This document shows positions 50,171 through 57,972 of a stretch of 64,000 nucleotides of DNA, piece by piece. The notes under the pieces are model-generated. The model searched no databases, was not told the DNA's origin, and saw nothing but the letters and a program-made list of their open reading frames with translations. The DNA is from TMP-86 sp046347195 (GTDB lineage Bacteria > Pseudomonadota > Gammaproteobacteria > Steroidobacterales > Steroidobacteraceae). The position numbers and the translations under genes were made by a program. The stretch lies in contig JAXMGQ010000025.1 of assembly GCA_046347195.1 (NCBI GenBank), positions 8,191 to 72,190 of the forward strand. Reading direction: 5' to 3'. Position 1 is the first letter of the stretch; the number at the start of each line of letters is the position of its first letter.

Positions 50171-52543
50171 TTGAAGCGCGCGCTGGCCATCGCGGCCGTG
50201 GCGCTGGTGGGTCTCGCCGCGCTGGCCGCGGCGGGCGCTTGGCTCGCGTTGCGGGCAAGCCTGCCCGAGCTCGATGGCGAGCAGGCGATCGCGGGCCTGT
50301 CGGCCGGCGCGACACTGCAGCGGGACGATCACGGTGTTGCGACGCTGACCGCCGCCACGCGCGCCGACCTGGCGCGGGCGCTGGGCTTCGCGCATGCCCA
50401 GGACCGCTTCTTCCAGATGGACCTGCAGCGGCGCGCGGCAGCCGGCGAGCTGGCCGAACTGCTCGGTCCCTCGCTGCTGGAGCTCGATGTGTCGCTGCGA
50501 CGGCATCGCTTCCGCGCGGTGGCCGCGACGGTGGCGGCCAGCCTGCCCGCCGATCATCGCGGCCTGCTCGCGGCATATGCCGAAGGGGTCAACGCGGGAC
50601 TGGCCTCGCTGCGCGGCCGGCCGTGGGAATACTGGCTGCTGGGCCAGGCACCGCGCGCCTGGCGCGTCGAGGACAGCATCCTGTGCGTGCAGGCGATGTT
50701 CCTGCAGCTCCAGGATCCCACCGGACACGGCCTGCTGCAGCGGGGACTGCTGCGCGAGTCATTGCCCGGCGCGGCCACCGATTTCCTGCTCTCCGGCGCC
50801 CCGGAGTGGGAAGCGGCCGTCGATGGCACGCCGCGACCGGAAGTCACGCTTCCGACGCCGGCGCAGTTCGACCTGAGGGCGCACCCCGAATGGCCGTCTT
50901 CGCTCCCCGACACCGTCCGGCGCCAGCAGGGCGGGCTCGGCAGCAACAACTGGGCGGTGGCGGGTACGCGCACCGCCAGCGGCGCGGCGCTGGTGGCCAA
51001 CGACATGCACCTGGGATTGCGGGTACCGGTGATCTGGTATCGCGCCCGGCTCGTGCAGCCGGGCGCGCAAGGATTCGAGGCCACTGGCGTGACCCTGCCC
51101 GGAACGCCGCTCGTGGTGGTGGGCAGCAACGGGCACCTCGCCTGGGGATTCACCAACAGCTACGGCGAGTACGAATCGGTGATCCGCCTGGTGCCGGGTG
51201 CGCAACCCGGCCAGTACCTCACGGCGGCGGGCCCGGTGTCCCTCCAGTACGTGGAGGAGGTCATCCACGTGAAGGGGGGTGCGTCACGCACGCTGAAGGT
51301 GGCGCTGACGCCCTGGGGACCGGTCATGGGCGAAGACTGGGAGGGCAAGCCTTACGTGCTGGCCTGGAGTGCGCAGGAGCCCGCGGCGCTCAATCTCGAG
51401 CTCATCCGGCTCGAGCGCTCGCGCAACATCGCCGACGCGTTGCAGGCCGCATCCGGATTCGGCATCCCGGCCCAGAACCTGATGCTGGGTGATGCCGGCG
51501 GCCACATCGCCTGGACCATCGGCGGCCGCATTCCGCTGCGAACGGGCGATGCGGGAATGCCGCAGCGATCGGACGATGCGCACGTGGGATTCGGCGGATG
51601 GGCCACCGCCGAGCAACAGCCCCGGGTCGTGGATCCGCCGGAAGGGCTGCTGTGGTCGGCCAATGCACGGGTGGTGGGCGGGGAGTCGCAGGCGCTGCTC
51701 GGCGATGGCGGCATGGATCGTGGAGCGCGCGCCGGACAGATCCATGCGGACCTGGCCGCCGCGCCGTTGCCCGTGACGGAAGATGCGAGCCTGTCGGTGC
51801 AGCTCGATGACCGCGCCCGGTTCCTCGAGCGCTGGCGCGACCTGCTGCTCGGGCTCCTCGGGCGTCTGCCGGCGGCGCAGGCCGGCGCACATGCCCCGTC
51901 GGCGCAGGTGTTGCGGCAGTGGAGCGATCACGCGCGACCCGATGATGCGGGATACCGGCTCATCGCCGCATTCCGCGCGCAGGTCGAGGCGCGCGTCTTC
52001 TACATGCTGATCGCACCGGCGCGGCAGCGAGCGCCGCACTTCGATTTCGAGATCCCCAGTGCCTTCGAGGGTCCCTTGTGGCGCATGGTCAGCCAGCGGC
52101 CTCGACACCTGCTCGCGCCGCGCTACGCGGACTGGGATGCGTTGCTGCTGGAAGCGCTGCTCGCGAGCGAGCGGCCGGGCGATCACTGCGTGTCGGTGAC
52201 GGGCTGTCCCTGGGGTCGTGTGAACGAGGTGAGGATCCGCCATCCGCTGTCGGGCGCGCTGCCCGGGCTCTCCGGCCTGCTCGACATGCCGGTGGTGCGG
52301 GTGCCCGGCGGACGTGAGGACATGCCGCGGGTGCAGGGTCCGGATTTCGGCGCGTCAGAGCGTTTCAGTGTCTCGCCGGGCCACGAATCGGCAGGCTATT
52401 TCCACATGCCGGGCGGCCAGAGCGGCCATCCGCTCTCGCCCTGGTCCCGCTCGGATTTCGATGCCTGGGCGTCGGGCCGGCCCGAGCCCTTCCTTCCCGG
52501 CACGGCTCGCCACACGCTCAGGCTGGTGCCGGCCGCGCGCTGA
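50171..52543 (+). CDS. Penicillin acylase family protein (N-terminal nucleophile amidase)
   Basis: 790-residue Ntn hydrolase precursor. A signal or anchor helix (ALAIAAVALVGLAALAAAGAWL) is followed by the alpha-chain region with GFAHAQDRFFQMDLQRR. The maturation site is GGLGSNNWAVAG with the catalytic Ser258; the beta chain continues with ANDMHLGLRVP, and NGHLAWGFTNS follows. It would cleave amides of aryl or acyl acids outside the cytoplasm. TTG start directly after the hpaI stop, with no gap, so it is likely the last gene of the hpa operon. A role in freeing arylacetic acids for this pathway is an inference. Confidence 0.88.
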   Translation: MKRALAIAAVALVGLAALAAAGAWLALRASLPELDGEQAIAGLSAGATLQRDDHGVATLTAATRADLARALGFAHAQDRFFQMDLQRRAAAGELAELLGPSLLELDVSLRRHRFRAVAATVAASLPADHRGLLAAYAEGVNAGLASLRGRPWEYWLLGQAPRAWRVEDSILCVQAMFLQLQDPTGHGLLQRGLLRESLPGAATDFLLSGAPEWEAAVDGTPRPEVTLPTPAQFDLRAHPEWPSSLPDTVRRQQGGLGSNNWAVAGTRTASGAALVANDMHLGLRVPVIWYRARLVQPGAQGFEATGVTLPGTPLVVVGSNGHLAWGFTNSYGEYESVIRLVPGAQPGQYLTAAGPVSLQYVEEVIHVKGGASRTLKVALTPWGPVMGEDWEGKPYVLAWSAQEPAALNLELIRLERSRNIADALQAASGFGIPAQNLMLGDAGGHIAWTIGGRIPLRTGDAGMPQRSDDAHVGFGGWATAEQQPRVVDPPEGLLWSANARVVGGESQALLGDGGMDRGARAGQIHADLAAAPLPVTEDASLSVQLDDRARFLERWRDLLLGLLGRLPAAQAGAHAPSAQVLRQWSDHARPDDAGYRLIAAFRAQVEARVFYMLIAPARQRAPHFDFEIPSAFEGPLWRMVSQRPRHLLAPRYADWDALLLEALLASERPGDHCVSVTGCPWGRVNEVRIRHPLSGALPGLSGLLDMPVVRVPGGREDMPRVQGPDFGASERFSVSPGHESAGYFHMPGGQSGHPLSPWSRSDFDAWASGRPEPFLPGTARHTLRLVPAAR

Positions 52544-52554
52544 CGCGCAGCGGA

Positions 52555-54627
52555 TCAGGCGGCGCTTTCCTTCACGTCGGACAGTTCGGCGCCCGCATCC
52601 GGGTCGATCAGGAACAGCTTGTCCTTGGGCGCGATGGTCTTGCCCATCTCGATGATGCGGTCCCAGTCGCCGGCCGTGAGCACGTCGCGATCGCGCGCCA
52701 GGAGCTTGGCCACTTCGAGGAAGGACGCCTGGTTGGCGAAGGCCGTAGCGTAGTACAGCTCCAGCAGCTTCATCTTGAGCTCGCGTCGATGCGGCTCGCG
52801 GTCGATGGCCGCGCGCAGCACGTCGATCACGCTCTTGCGGCGCTCGACGAAGTGCATTTCCTGCGTGGGCGCATGCAGGTCGCCGGACACGGTCACGTGC
52901 TGCGCGGTGCGCTCGAGGTCGACGACGTTCTCGTCCCGATGCAGGGCGAGGGTCGCATCCAGCGTGAGGTTGGTGGTGGTGTCACCGGTGGGCTTGAGTT
53001 CCAGGGTATCCTCCTCGTCGAGATCGGCCACCACTTCGGCGGCATGATCCAGGGGTGCGGGCGGTTTCCCCGCCGGCATCGCGGGTGCACTGGCCATCGC
53101 CGGCACGGCCGCCGGAGCCGGGCCCTGCGCGGCCGGTGCGGCGTTGACCGGCACTGGCGGCGCCGGAGCATGGCCGTCCGTCGTCTCCACGGTGGGGGAC
53201 GGCGAGTCGGCTGCAGCGGGCGCGGCCTTCGGTGCGGGACGACGCCGTTCGCCGCGCCGCGCCCACATCAGCCACAACGCACCCATCAGTGCACCGCCGA
53301 AGCCCGCGGCCGGGAGGAAGCGAAGCGTCGATGGGGCGGCTGCGTGATGTGCGCGAGCCTCGGCGGGCAGCGGGACGGCCACCGGCGCAGCGCCCCGGCC
53401 TTCCGCGAGCTGGCGATTCAGGTCGCGGATCCGGGCGTTGTCGCGCTCGATCCGTTCGCGCATCTCGCGCAGGGACTGCTCCAGTCCCTGCACGCGCTGC
53501 GTGAGTTCGGAGGTTTCATCGTTGCCTTGCGCGGCGGCAGGGGTGGCCATCGCCGTGACGGCTTCGGCACCGGGTGCGGCGGCGGTGCGCGGTTCGACCG
53601 CCACGCGCTCCGGTTCGGGCGATTCCACGGGGCTTGCGGGTGAGGCAGGCCGCTCAACGGCCAGCGGGGGCCGGCCGGCCAGCCGCCACGCCGACATCTG
53701 CGCGCGGTATTCGCGGTTCACCTCGTACTGCGAGGGCGCGGCGAGCTCGGCCGCCTCGGGCACCCGAAGCATCACATCCACGCGCAGGCGGTTGATGTTG
53801 CCCTCGAAGGCGGCCGGGTTGGCGCGGAACAGGCCGACCACCATGCGCCGGACCTGTGCGGCCGATCGGGCGCCGAGCTGCCGGGCAATGGCCTGCAGGC
53901 TGTCCTTGGGCTGCACATGGTACGAGGCGGGAACGCTTGAAGTGGCTCCAGAAGTGAACCCCGAAAGGGCCTCTGACGGGACCTCCGACGAAATCTCCGA
54001 CGGGACCTTCGAAGTCTCCCCCGAGGACTCCTCCGACGGGGCGGTCGCGGCATCGATCACCGGCGACGCGGCAGGCTGCGATGGCTCCGCGGCTTGCGAA
54101 GGCGCGGGCGTGGGCGGCGACACCGTCGTGGGTGCCGCGACGGGAATCGGTGTCGGCGGCAGCACCGCCGCGGGTGCCGCGACAGGGGCCGGCGCGGGCA
54201 CCGAGGCAGGCGCACTCGCGCGTGCCGTGAGGGGAGCGGGCGGATCGAGCAGCAGCGAGAACTGGCGCAGCAGGGTTCCACCCGGCCAGCGGAGCTGGAT
54301 CACGAGATCGACCAGCGGTTCGGTGAAGCTCTCCGTCGATTGCAGGCGAAGCACCGGCCGCTGCTGCCCGTCGCGCTCGATCTGCAAACGGGTGCTGGCG
54401 AGGAATGCCGGACGGTCCGCGCCGAATCGCTGGAAGTCGTCGCGGCTGGCGATGGCAGCCTGCAGCGAGTTCAGCTCCTGATCGCTTGCACCGAAGATGT
54501 CGATGTGCGCGGAGAGGGGCTGGTTCAGGTTGGAGTCGACGTGGATCTCGCCCAGGCCCAATGCCTGCGATGCGCCGGGGGCGGAGAGCGCCATGGTCAG
54601 CAGCAGCGGGTAGGAACCCCTCGACAT
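52555..54627 (-). CDS. FimV-like polar/peptidoglycan-binding protein
   Basis: 690-residue protein. A signal peptide (SYPLLLTMALSAPGASQA) precedes the FimV N-terminal domain (LGLGEIHVDSNLNQPLSAHID, AIASRDDFQRFG), a Pro/Ala-rich and then a Ser/Glu/Thr-rich low-complexity stretch, a LysM-like segment (YHVQPKDSLQAIARQLG), a coiled coil (ELTQRVQGLEQSLREMRER), one membrane helix (FGGALMGALWLMWARR) and the C-terminal FimV helical domain (FLEVAKLLARDRDVLTAGDW). FimV proteins organise poles and type IV pilus function. ATG at 54627 is six bases after GGAG; longer starts to 54684 exist. Confidence 0.88.
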   Translation of the reverse strand: MSRGSYPLLLTMALSAPGASQALGLGEIHVDSNLNQPLSAHIDIFGASDQELNSLQAAIASRDDFQRFGADRPAFLASTRLQIERDGQQRPVLRLQSTESFTEPLVDLVIQLRWPGGTLLRQFSLLLDPPAPLTARASAPASVPAPAPVAAPAAVLPPTPIPVAAPTTVSPPTPAPSQAAEPSQPAASPVIDAATAPSEESSGETSKVPSEISSEVPSEALSGFTSGATSSVPASYHVQPKDSLQAIARQLGARSAAQVRRMVVGLFRANPAAFEGNINRLRVDVMLRVPEAAELAAPSQYEVNREYRAQMSAWRLAGRPPLAVERPASPASPVESPEPERVAVEPRTAAAPGAEAVTAMATPAAAQGNDETSELTQRVQGLEQSLREMRERIERDNARIRDLNRQLAEGRGAAPVAVPLPAEARAHHAAAPSTLRFLPAAGFGGALMGALWLMWARRGERRRPAPKAAPAAADSPSPTVETTDGHAPAPPVPVNAAPAAQGPAPAAVPAMASAPAMPAGKPPAPLDHAAEVVADLDEEDTLELKPTGDTTTNLTLDATLALHRDENVVDLERTAQHVTVSGDLHAPTQEMHFVERRKSVIDVLRAAIDREPHRRELKMKLLELYYATAFANQASFLEVAKLLARDRDVLTAGDWDRIIEMGKTIAPKDKLFLIDPDAGAELSDVKESAA

Positions 54628-54901
54628 CATCAGCTCCGAAGAATGTGTGCCCGCACCCCCGATGGATGCCCGGCGGGAATTCATGCTAGGACAGGGTCCT
54701 CACGGGCGATGGTGCATGCGTTGCAGATTTCGAAGCTGGCAGGTGGCCAGGGAACCCCGGATGTGCCGGGCCGTGGTGAAAATGTGAACCAGCGCATGGT
54801 GGCAGGCGCGCATCGCGAAGGGCAAAGCCCGCCGGTACCCTGCCGTGCGCTTTCGAAGACGTCGTGTTTGGTTTTGAACCGGCATCGGTTATCGTGAACC
54901 G

Positions 54902-56509
54902 ATGGGTGCCAGTACGCCGGTGTCGGCGCAATACGATGCCATCATCATCGGCTCCGGCCACAACGGGCTGGTCTGCGGCGCCTACCTCGCGAAGGCGGGG
55001 CTGAAGACCCTGGTGCTCGAGCGCCGCCCGCTCATCGGCGGCGCCTCGGTCACCGAGGAGATCGTGCCGGGATACCGCGCCTCACGTTTCTCCTACGTGA
55101 TGAGCCTGCTGCACCCGCGGGTCATCCGCGACCTCGAGCTGCGCTCGTTCGGGCTGACCGTGCTGCCGGCCAACGACCTGTTCTGTCCCCTCGGTGGGGA
55201 TGACTACATCGTCTTCAGCGATGACCAGGACAAGCTGCTGAAGGAGTTCGCGCGTTTCTCGCCGCGCGATGCCGCGGCCTATCCCGCGTTCAACCGGCAA
55301 CTGCAGGAGTCCGCCGCGCTCATCAGGAAGCTGCTGTTCGAGACACCCGTGGACCCGGTGCGCCGCGACTGGAAGAGTTTTCGCGACACCGCCTCGCTCC
55401 TGTGGCGTTACCGCCGCATCGGGCGGCAGATGTACCGGATGGTCGACCTGCTGAGCCAGAGTGCCTACGACTACCTGTCGCACTGGTTCGAGAGCGACAT
55501 CATCAAGTCCATCCTCGCCTACTACGCCTCCATCGGCACCTTTGCCGGGCCGCGCTCACCCGGCACGGCCTACGTGATCCTGCACCACCTCATGGGCGAG
55601 CACGAGGGCGCCGGTGGCTGGGGCTTCATCCGCGGCGGCATGGGCGCCATCCCCGCGGCCATCGTCGCTTCCGCGAAGCGTTTCGGGCTCGAGGTACTCA
55701 CCGATGCACCGGTGAGCGGGATCCAGGTGATCGATGGCCGCGCGCGCGGTGTCCGCCTCGCCGACGGACGTGAATTCGCGGCGCGCGTGGTGGCCTCCAA
55801 CGCCACGGCCACCACCTTGTTCGGCAAGCTGGTGGACGCATCGCACCTGCCGGCCGAGCTGCTCGAGGACATCGGGCGATACCGCACGTTCTCCACGGCA
55901 TTCAAGCTCAACATCGCGGCCGAGGCGCCGCCTGCGTATCGTGCGTTCGATGCCGCGCGGCAGGGCTTCGCGTATCCCAGCTACGTGCACATCGCGCCCG
56001 GCATCGAGTATCTCGAGCGGGCGTACGACGATGCCAAGTACGGACGGTTCTCGGCGAGGCCCTTCCTCACGCCGGTGGTCCCCACCTTCGTCGATGACAC
56101 GCTCGCGCCACCCGGCAAGCACATCGTGAACGTATTCGGCGGGCATGCGCCCTATGCCCTGAAGGGCGAAAGCTGGGACAGCGCGAAGCCCAGGCTCGTG
56201 AAGGCGGCACTCGAGGTGATGGACGAAATGGCGCCCGGGTTCTCCTCGCGCATCGTCGGCATCGATGCGCTGGTGCCCACCGACCTCGAGCGCATCGTCG
56301 GCCTGCCGCAGGGACATATCTTCCACGGCGAACTCAGCGCGGACCAGCTCTTCTGGAAGCGCCCGGTGCCGGGCTGGGCGGACTATCGCACGCCGGTGGC
56401 GGGACTGTACCAGTGCGCCTCCTCGAGCCATCCGGGTGGTGGCGTGTCGGGCATTCCCGGCCACAACGCGGCGCGCGAGATCCTGAAGGACTGGAAGCGG
56501 CTGAAGTAG
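54902..56509 (+). CDS. Phytoene-dehydrogenase-like FAD oxidoreductase (PYROXD2/CrtI-like)
   Basis: 535-residue FAD-dependent oxidoreductase. The dinucleotide motif is AIIIGSGHNGLVCGAYLAKAG with ERRPLIGGASVTEE following; GGMGAIPAAIVASAKRFG and the C-terminal LYQCASSSHPGGGVSGIPGHNAA are typical of the PYROXD2/CrtI-related group. No carotenoid genes lie nearby, so a role in carotenoid synthesis is not supported; the substrate is unknown. It stands alone, with a 217-bp leader shared with the divergent FimV gene in which I see no marked structure. Confidence 0.85.
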   Translation: MGASTPVSAQYDAIIIGSGHNGLVCGAYLAKAGLKTLVLERRPLIGGASVTEEIVPGYRASRFSYVMSLLHPRVIRDLELRSFGLTVLPANDLFCPLGGDDYIVFSDDQDKLLKEFARFSPRDAAAYPAFNRQLQESAALIRKLLFETPVDPVRRDWKSFRDTASLLWRYRRIGRQMYRMVDLLSQSAYDYLSHWFESDIIKSILAYYASIGTFAGPRSPGTAYVILHHLMGEHEGAGGWGFIRGGMGAIPAAIVASAKRFGLEVLTDAPVSGIQVIDGRARGVRLADGREFAARVVASNATATTLFGKLVDASHLPAELLEDIGRYRTFSTAFKLNIAAEAPPAYRAFDAARQGFAYPSYVHIAPGIEYLERAYDDAKYGRFSARPFLTPVVPTFVDDTLAPPGKHIVNVFGGHAPYALKGESWDSAKPRLVKAALEVMDEMAPGFSSRIVGIDALVPTDLERIVGLPQGHIFHGELSADQLFWKRPVPGWADYRTPVAGLYQCASSSHPGGGVSGIPGHNAAREILKDWKRLK

Positions 56510-56523
56510 TTGGCGAGGCGCCG

Positions 56524-57417
56524 TCAGGGCACGCGAACGGGCTGCGCGGTGGCGACGGAGCGCGACTCCGTCAGTGCGGAGCGCAGCATCGCCATCGCCG
56601 CATAGGTGACGACGCCGATCACCAGCCAGCGCAACGCGCCGAGCGGCAGCGACTTGACGATGAAGGCGGCGATCGCCACACCGACGAGGCTCCCGATCGC
56701 CATGCCGATGGCGGTGCCGAAGGCCACCTTGCCGCTCTCCAGCAGGCGCATGCCACCCACCATCTGCACGAGGCCGCAGGCGCCCATCATGATGGGAAAC
56801 GCGGCGATGGGCGCCATGCCCAGCAGCGCGAGCGTGATCATGCAGGGTGCGAACAGGCCGATGCCCACCGTCATCAGCGCGCCGTAGATGAAGTTCGTGC
56901 CCACCGCCACGGCGAAGCGCCAGCCGCCCAGTGCCATCGCCTCGCCGCCGCCGGGCAGCAGGTTCAGGCTGACGCCGATGAAGATGCTGGCGGCGATCAG
57001 CAGTGCCGTTCCCATGGCGAACTGGATGGACCGGCGCGGCAGGCGGCGGACCACGCCGGCGCCGAACCAGGAGCCGATCACGGCGCTGCCGATCACGCTG
57101 GCGAGCAGGGTCGGTTCCACGACCACGGATTTCACGAAGATGAGTGATTCGGCGATGGCCGCCCAGGCCAGGCCCACGTTGAGCGTGCCGGGGATCAGTT
57201 CGTCGGGCACCATGCGGAAGAGCTTGAACAGCGCCGTGGTCGGCGCGAACGAGCCGATGCCCAGCGTGTCAAGAAAGGCGGTGAGACCGGCCACGCCGAA
57301 GTCCAGCGGCTTGGGCCCTTCCTTCTGGTGGCGGCGCGCAGCGCGGAACCAGGTGATGTGGAACACCACGGCCATGAGGCCCAGCACGACGAAGAACCCG
57401 ATCTGCGCGTTGTTCAT
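56524..57417 (-). CDS. TauE/SafE family membrane permease
   Basis: 297-residue membrane protein with about eight hydrophobic helices and the two inverted family repeats (FGVAGLTAFLDTLGIGSFAP; FAPCMITLALLGMAPIAAFPIMMGACGLVQ). Family members move sulfite, sulfoacetate or other small organosulfur anions; the cargo here is not evident. ATG at 57417 follows a GGGGGG ribosome-binding site; the open frame runs 12 codons further. It converges on the oxidoreductase gene. Confidence 0.87.
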   Translation of the reverse strand: MNNAQIGFFVVLGLMAVVFHITWFRAARRHQKEGPKPLDFGVAGLTAFLDTLGIGSFAPTTALFKLFRMVPDELIPGTLNVGLAWAAIAESLIFVKSVVVEPTLLASVIGSAVIGSWFGAGVVRRLPRRSIQFAMGTALLIAASIFIGVSLNLLPGGGEAMALGGWRFAVAVGTNFIYGALMTVGIGLFAPCMITLALLGMAPIAAFPIMMGACGLVQMVGGMRLLESGKVAFGTAIGMAIGSLVGVAIAAFIVKSLPLGALRWLVIGVVTYAAMAMLRSALTESRSVATAQPVRVP

Positions 57418-57521
57418 GATCCCCCCAGCGGCCCCGCGAACGGGTCCGCTCATGATGCGATCAGTCTACTGGCCCGCTCCGCGGGTTGCTTCGCTTTCTC
57501 GGCGTTGCTAGCCTTTGGGAC

Positions 57522-57962
57522 ATGAAATACCCAATCCTGTTCTCGATGGTGCTGGCGGTCTCGCTCGCGTTGCCTGCTGCGGCGGAGACTCCCGCTGCGC
57601 GTCCCGACAAGCCGGTGAAGGTGAGCGCGGCGGATGCGCGCGGCGCCGTCTTCCGCGGTCCCGCCGCCGTCGAGGACAAGGGTCCCGATGGCCCGGCCAC
57701 CGATGTGCCCATGCTGCGTTCCAAGGACGGCCGTTTCACGGCCGGACTGTACCGGGCCGGTGCGTCGGACGTCCCCATCGAGTCCTACTCCGAGGACGAG
57801 TTCATGTACTTTCTCGAGGGCGGCGTCACGCTGACCTCGGCGGACGGAACCGTGCTCGTGGTGAAGACCGGCGAGGGCGCCTTCATTCCCAAGGGATGGA
57901 AGGGCCGCTGGACGACGAAGGGATACCGGAAATACTACGTGACGTACGAGACCCCGAACTGA
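57522..57962 (+). CDS. Secreted cupin domain protein
   Basis: 146-residue protein with a signal peptide (MKYPILFSMVLAVSLALPAAA) and one cupin domain of the DUF861/Cupin_3 type: EDEFMYFLEGGVTLTSADG, then VKTGEGAFIPKGWKGRWTTKG. The motif places Glu where many metal cupins have His, so metal binding is unsure. Gene start ATG at 57522 because the signal peptide begins there. Ten bases from the convergent GGDEF/EAL gene. Function unknown. Confidence 0.8.
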   Translation: MKYPILFSMVLAVSLALPAAAETPAARPDKPVKVSAADARGAVFRGPAAVEDKGPDGPATDVPMLRSKDGRFTAGLYRAGASDVPIESYSEDEFMYFLEGGVTLTSADGTVLVVKTGEGAFIPKGWKGRWTTKGYRKYYVTYETPN

Positions 57963-57972
57963 CGGGCGGCAC

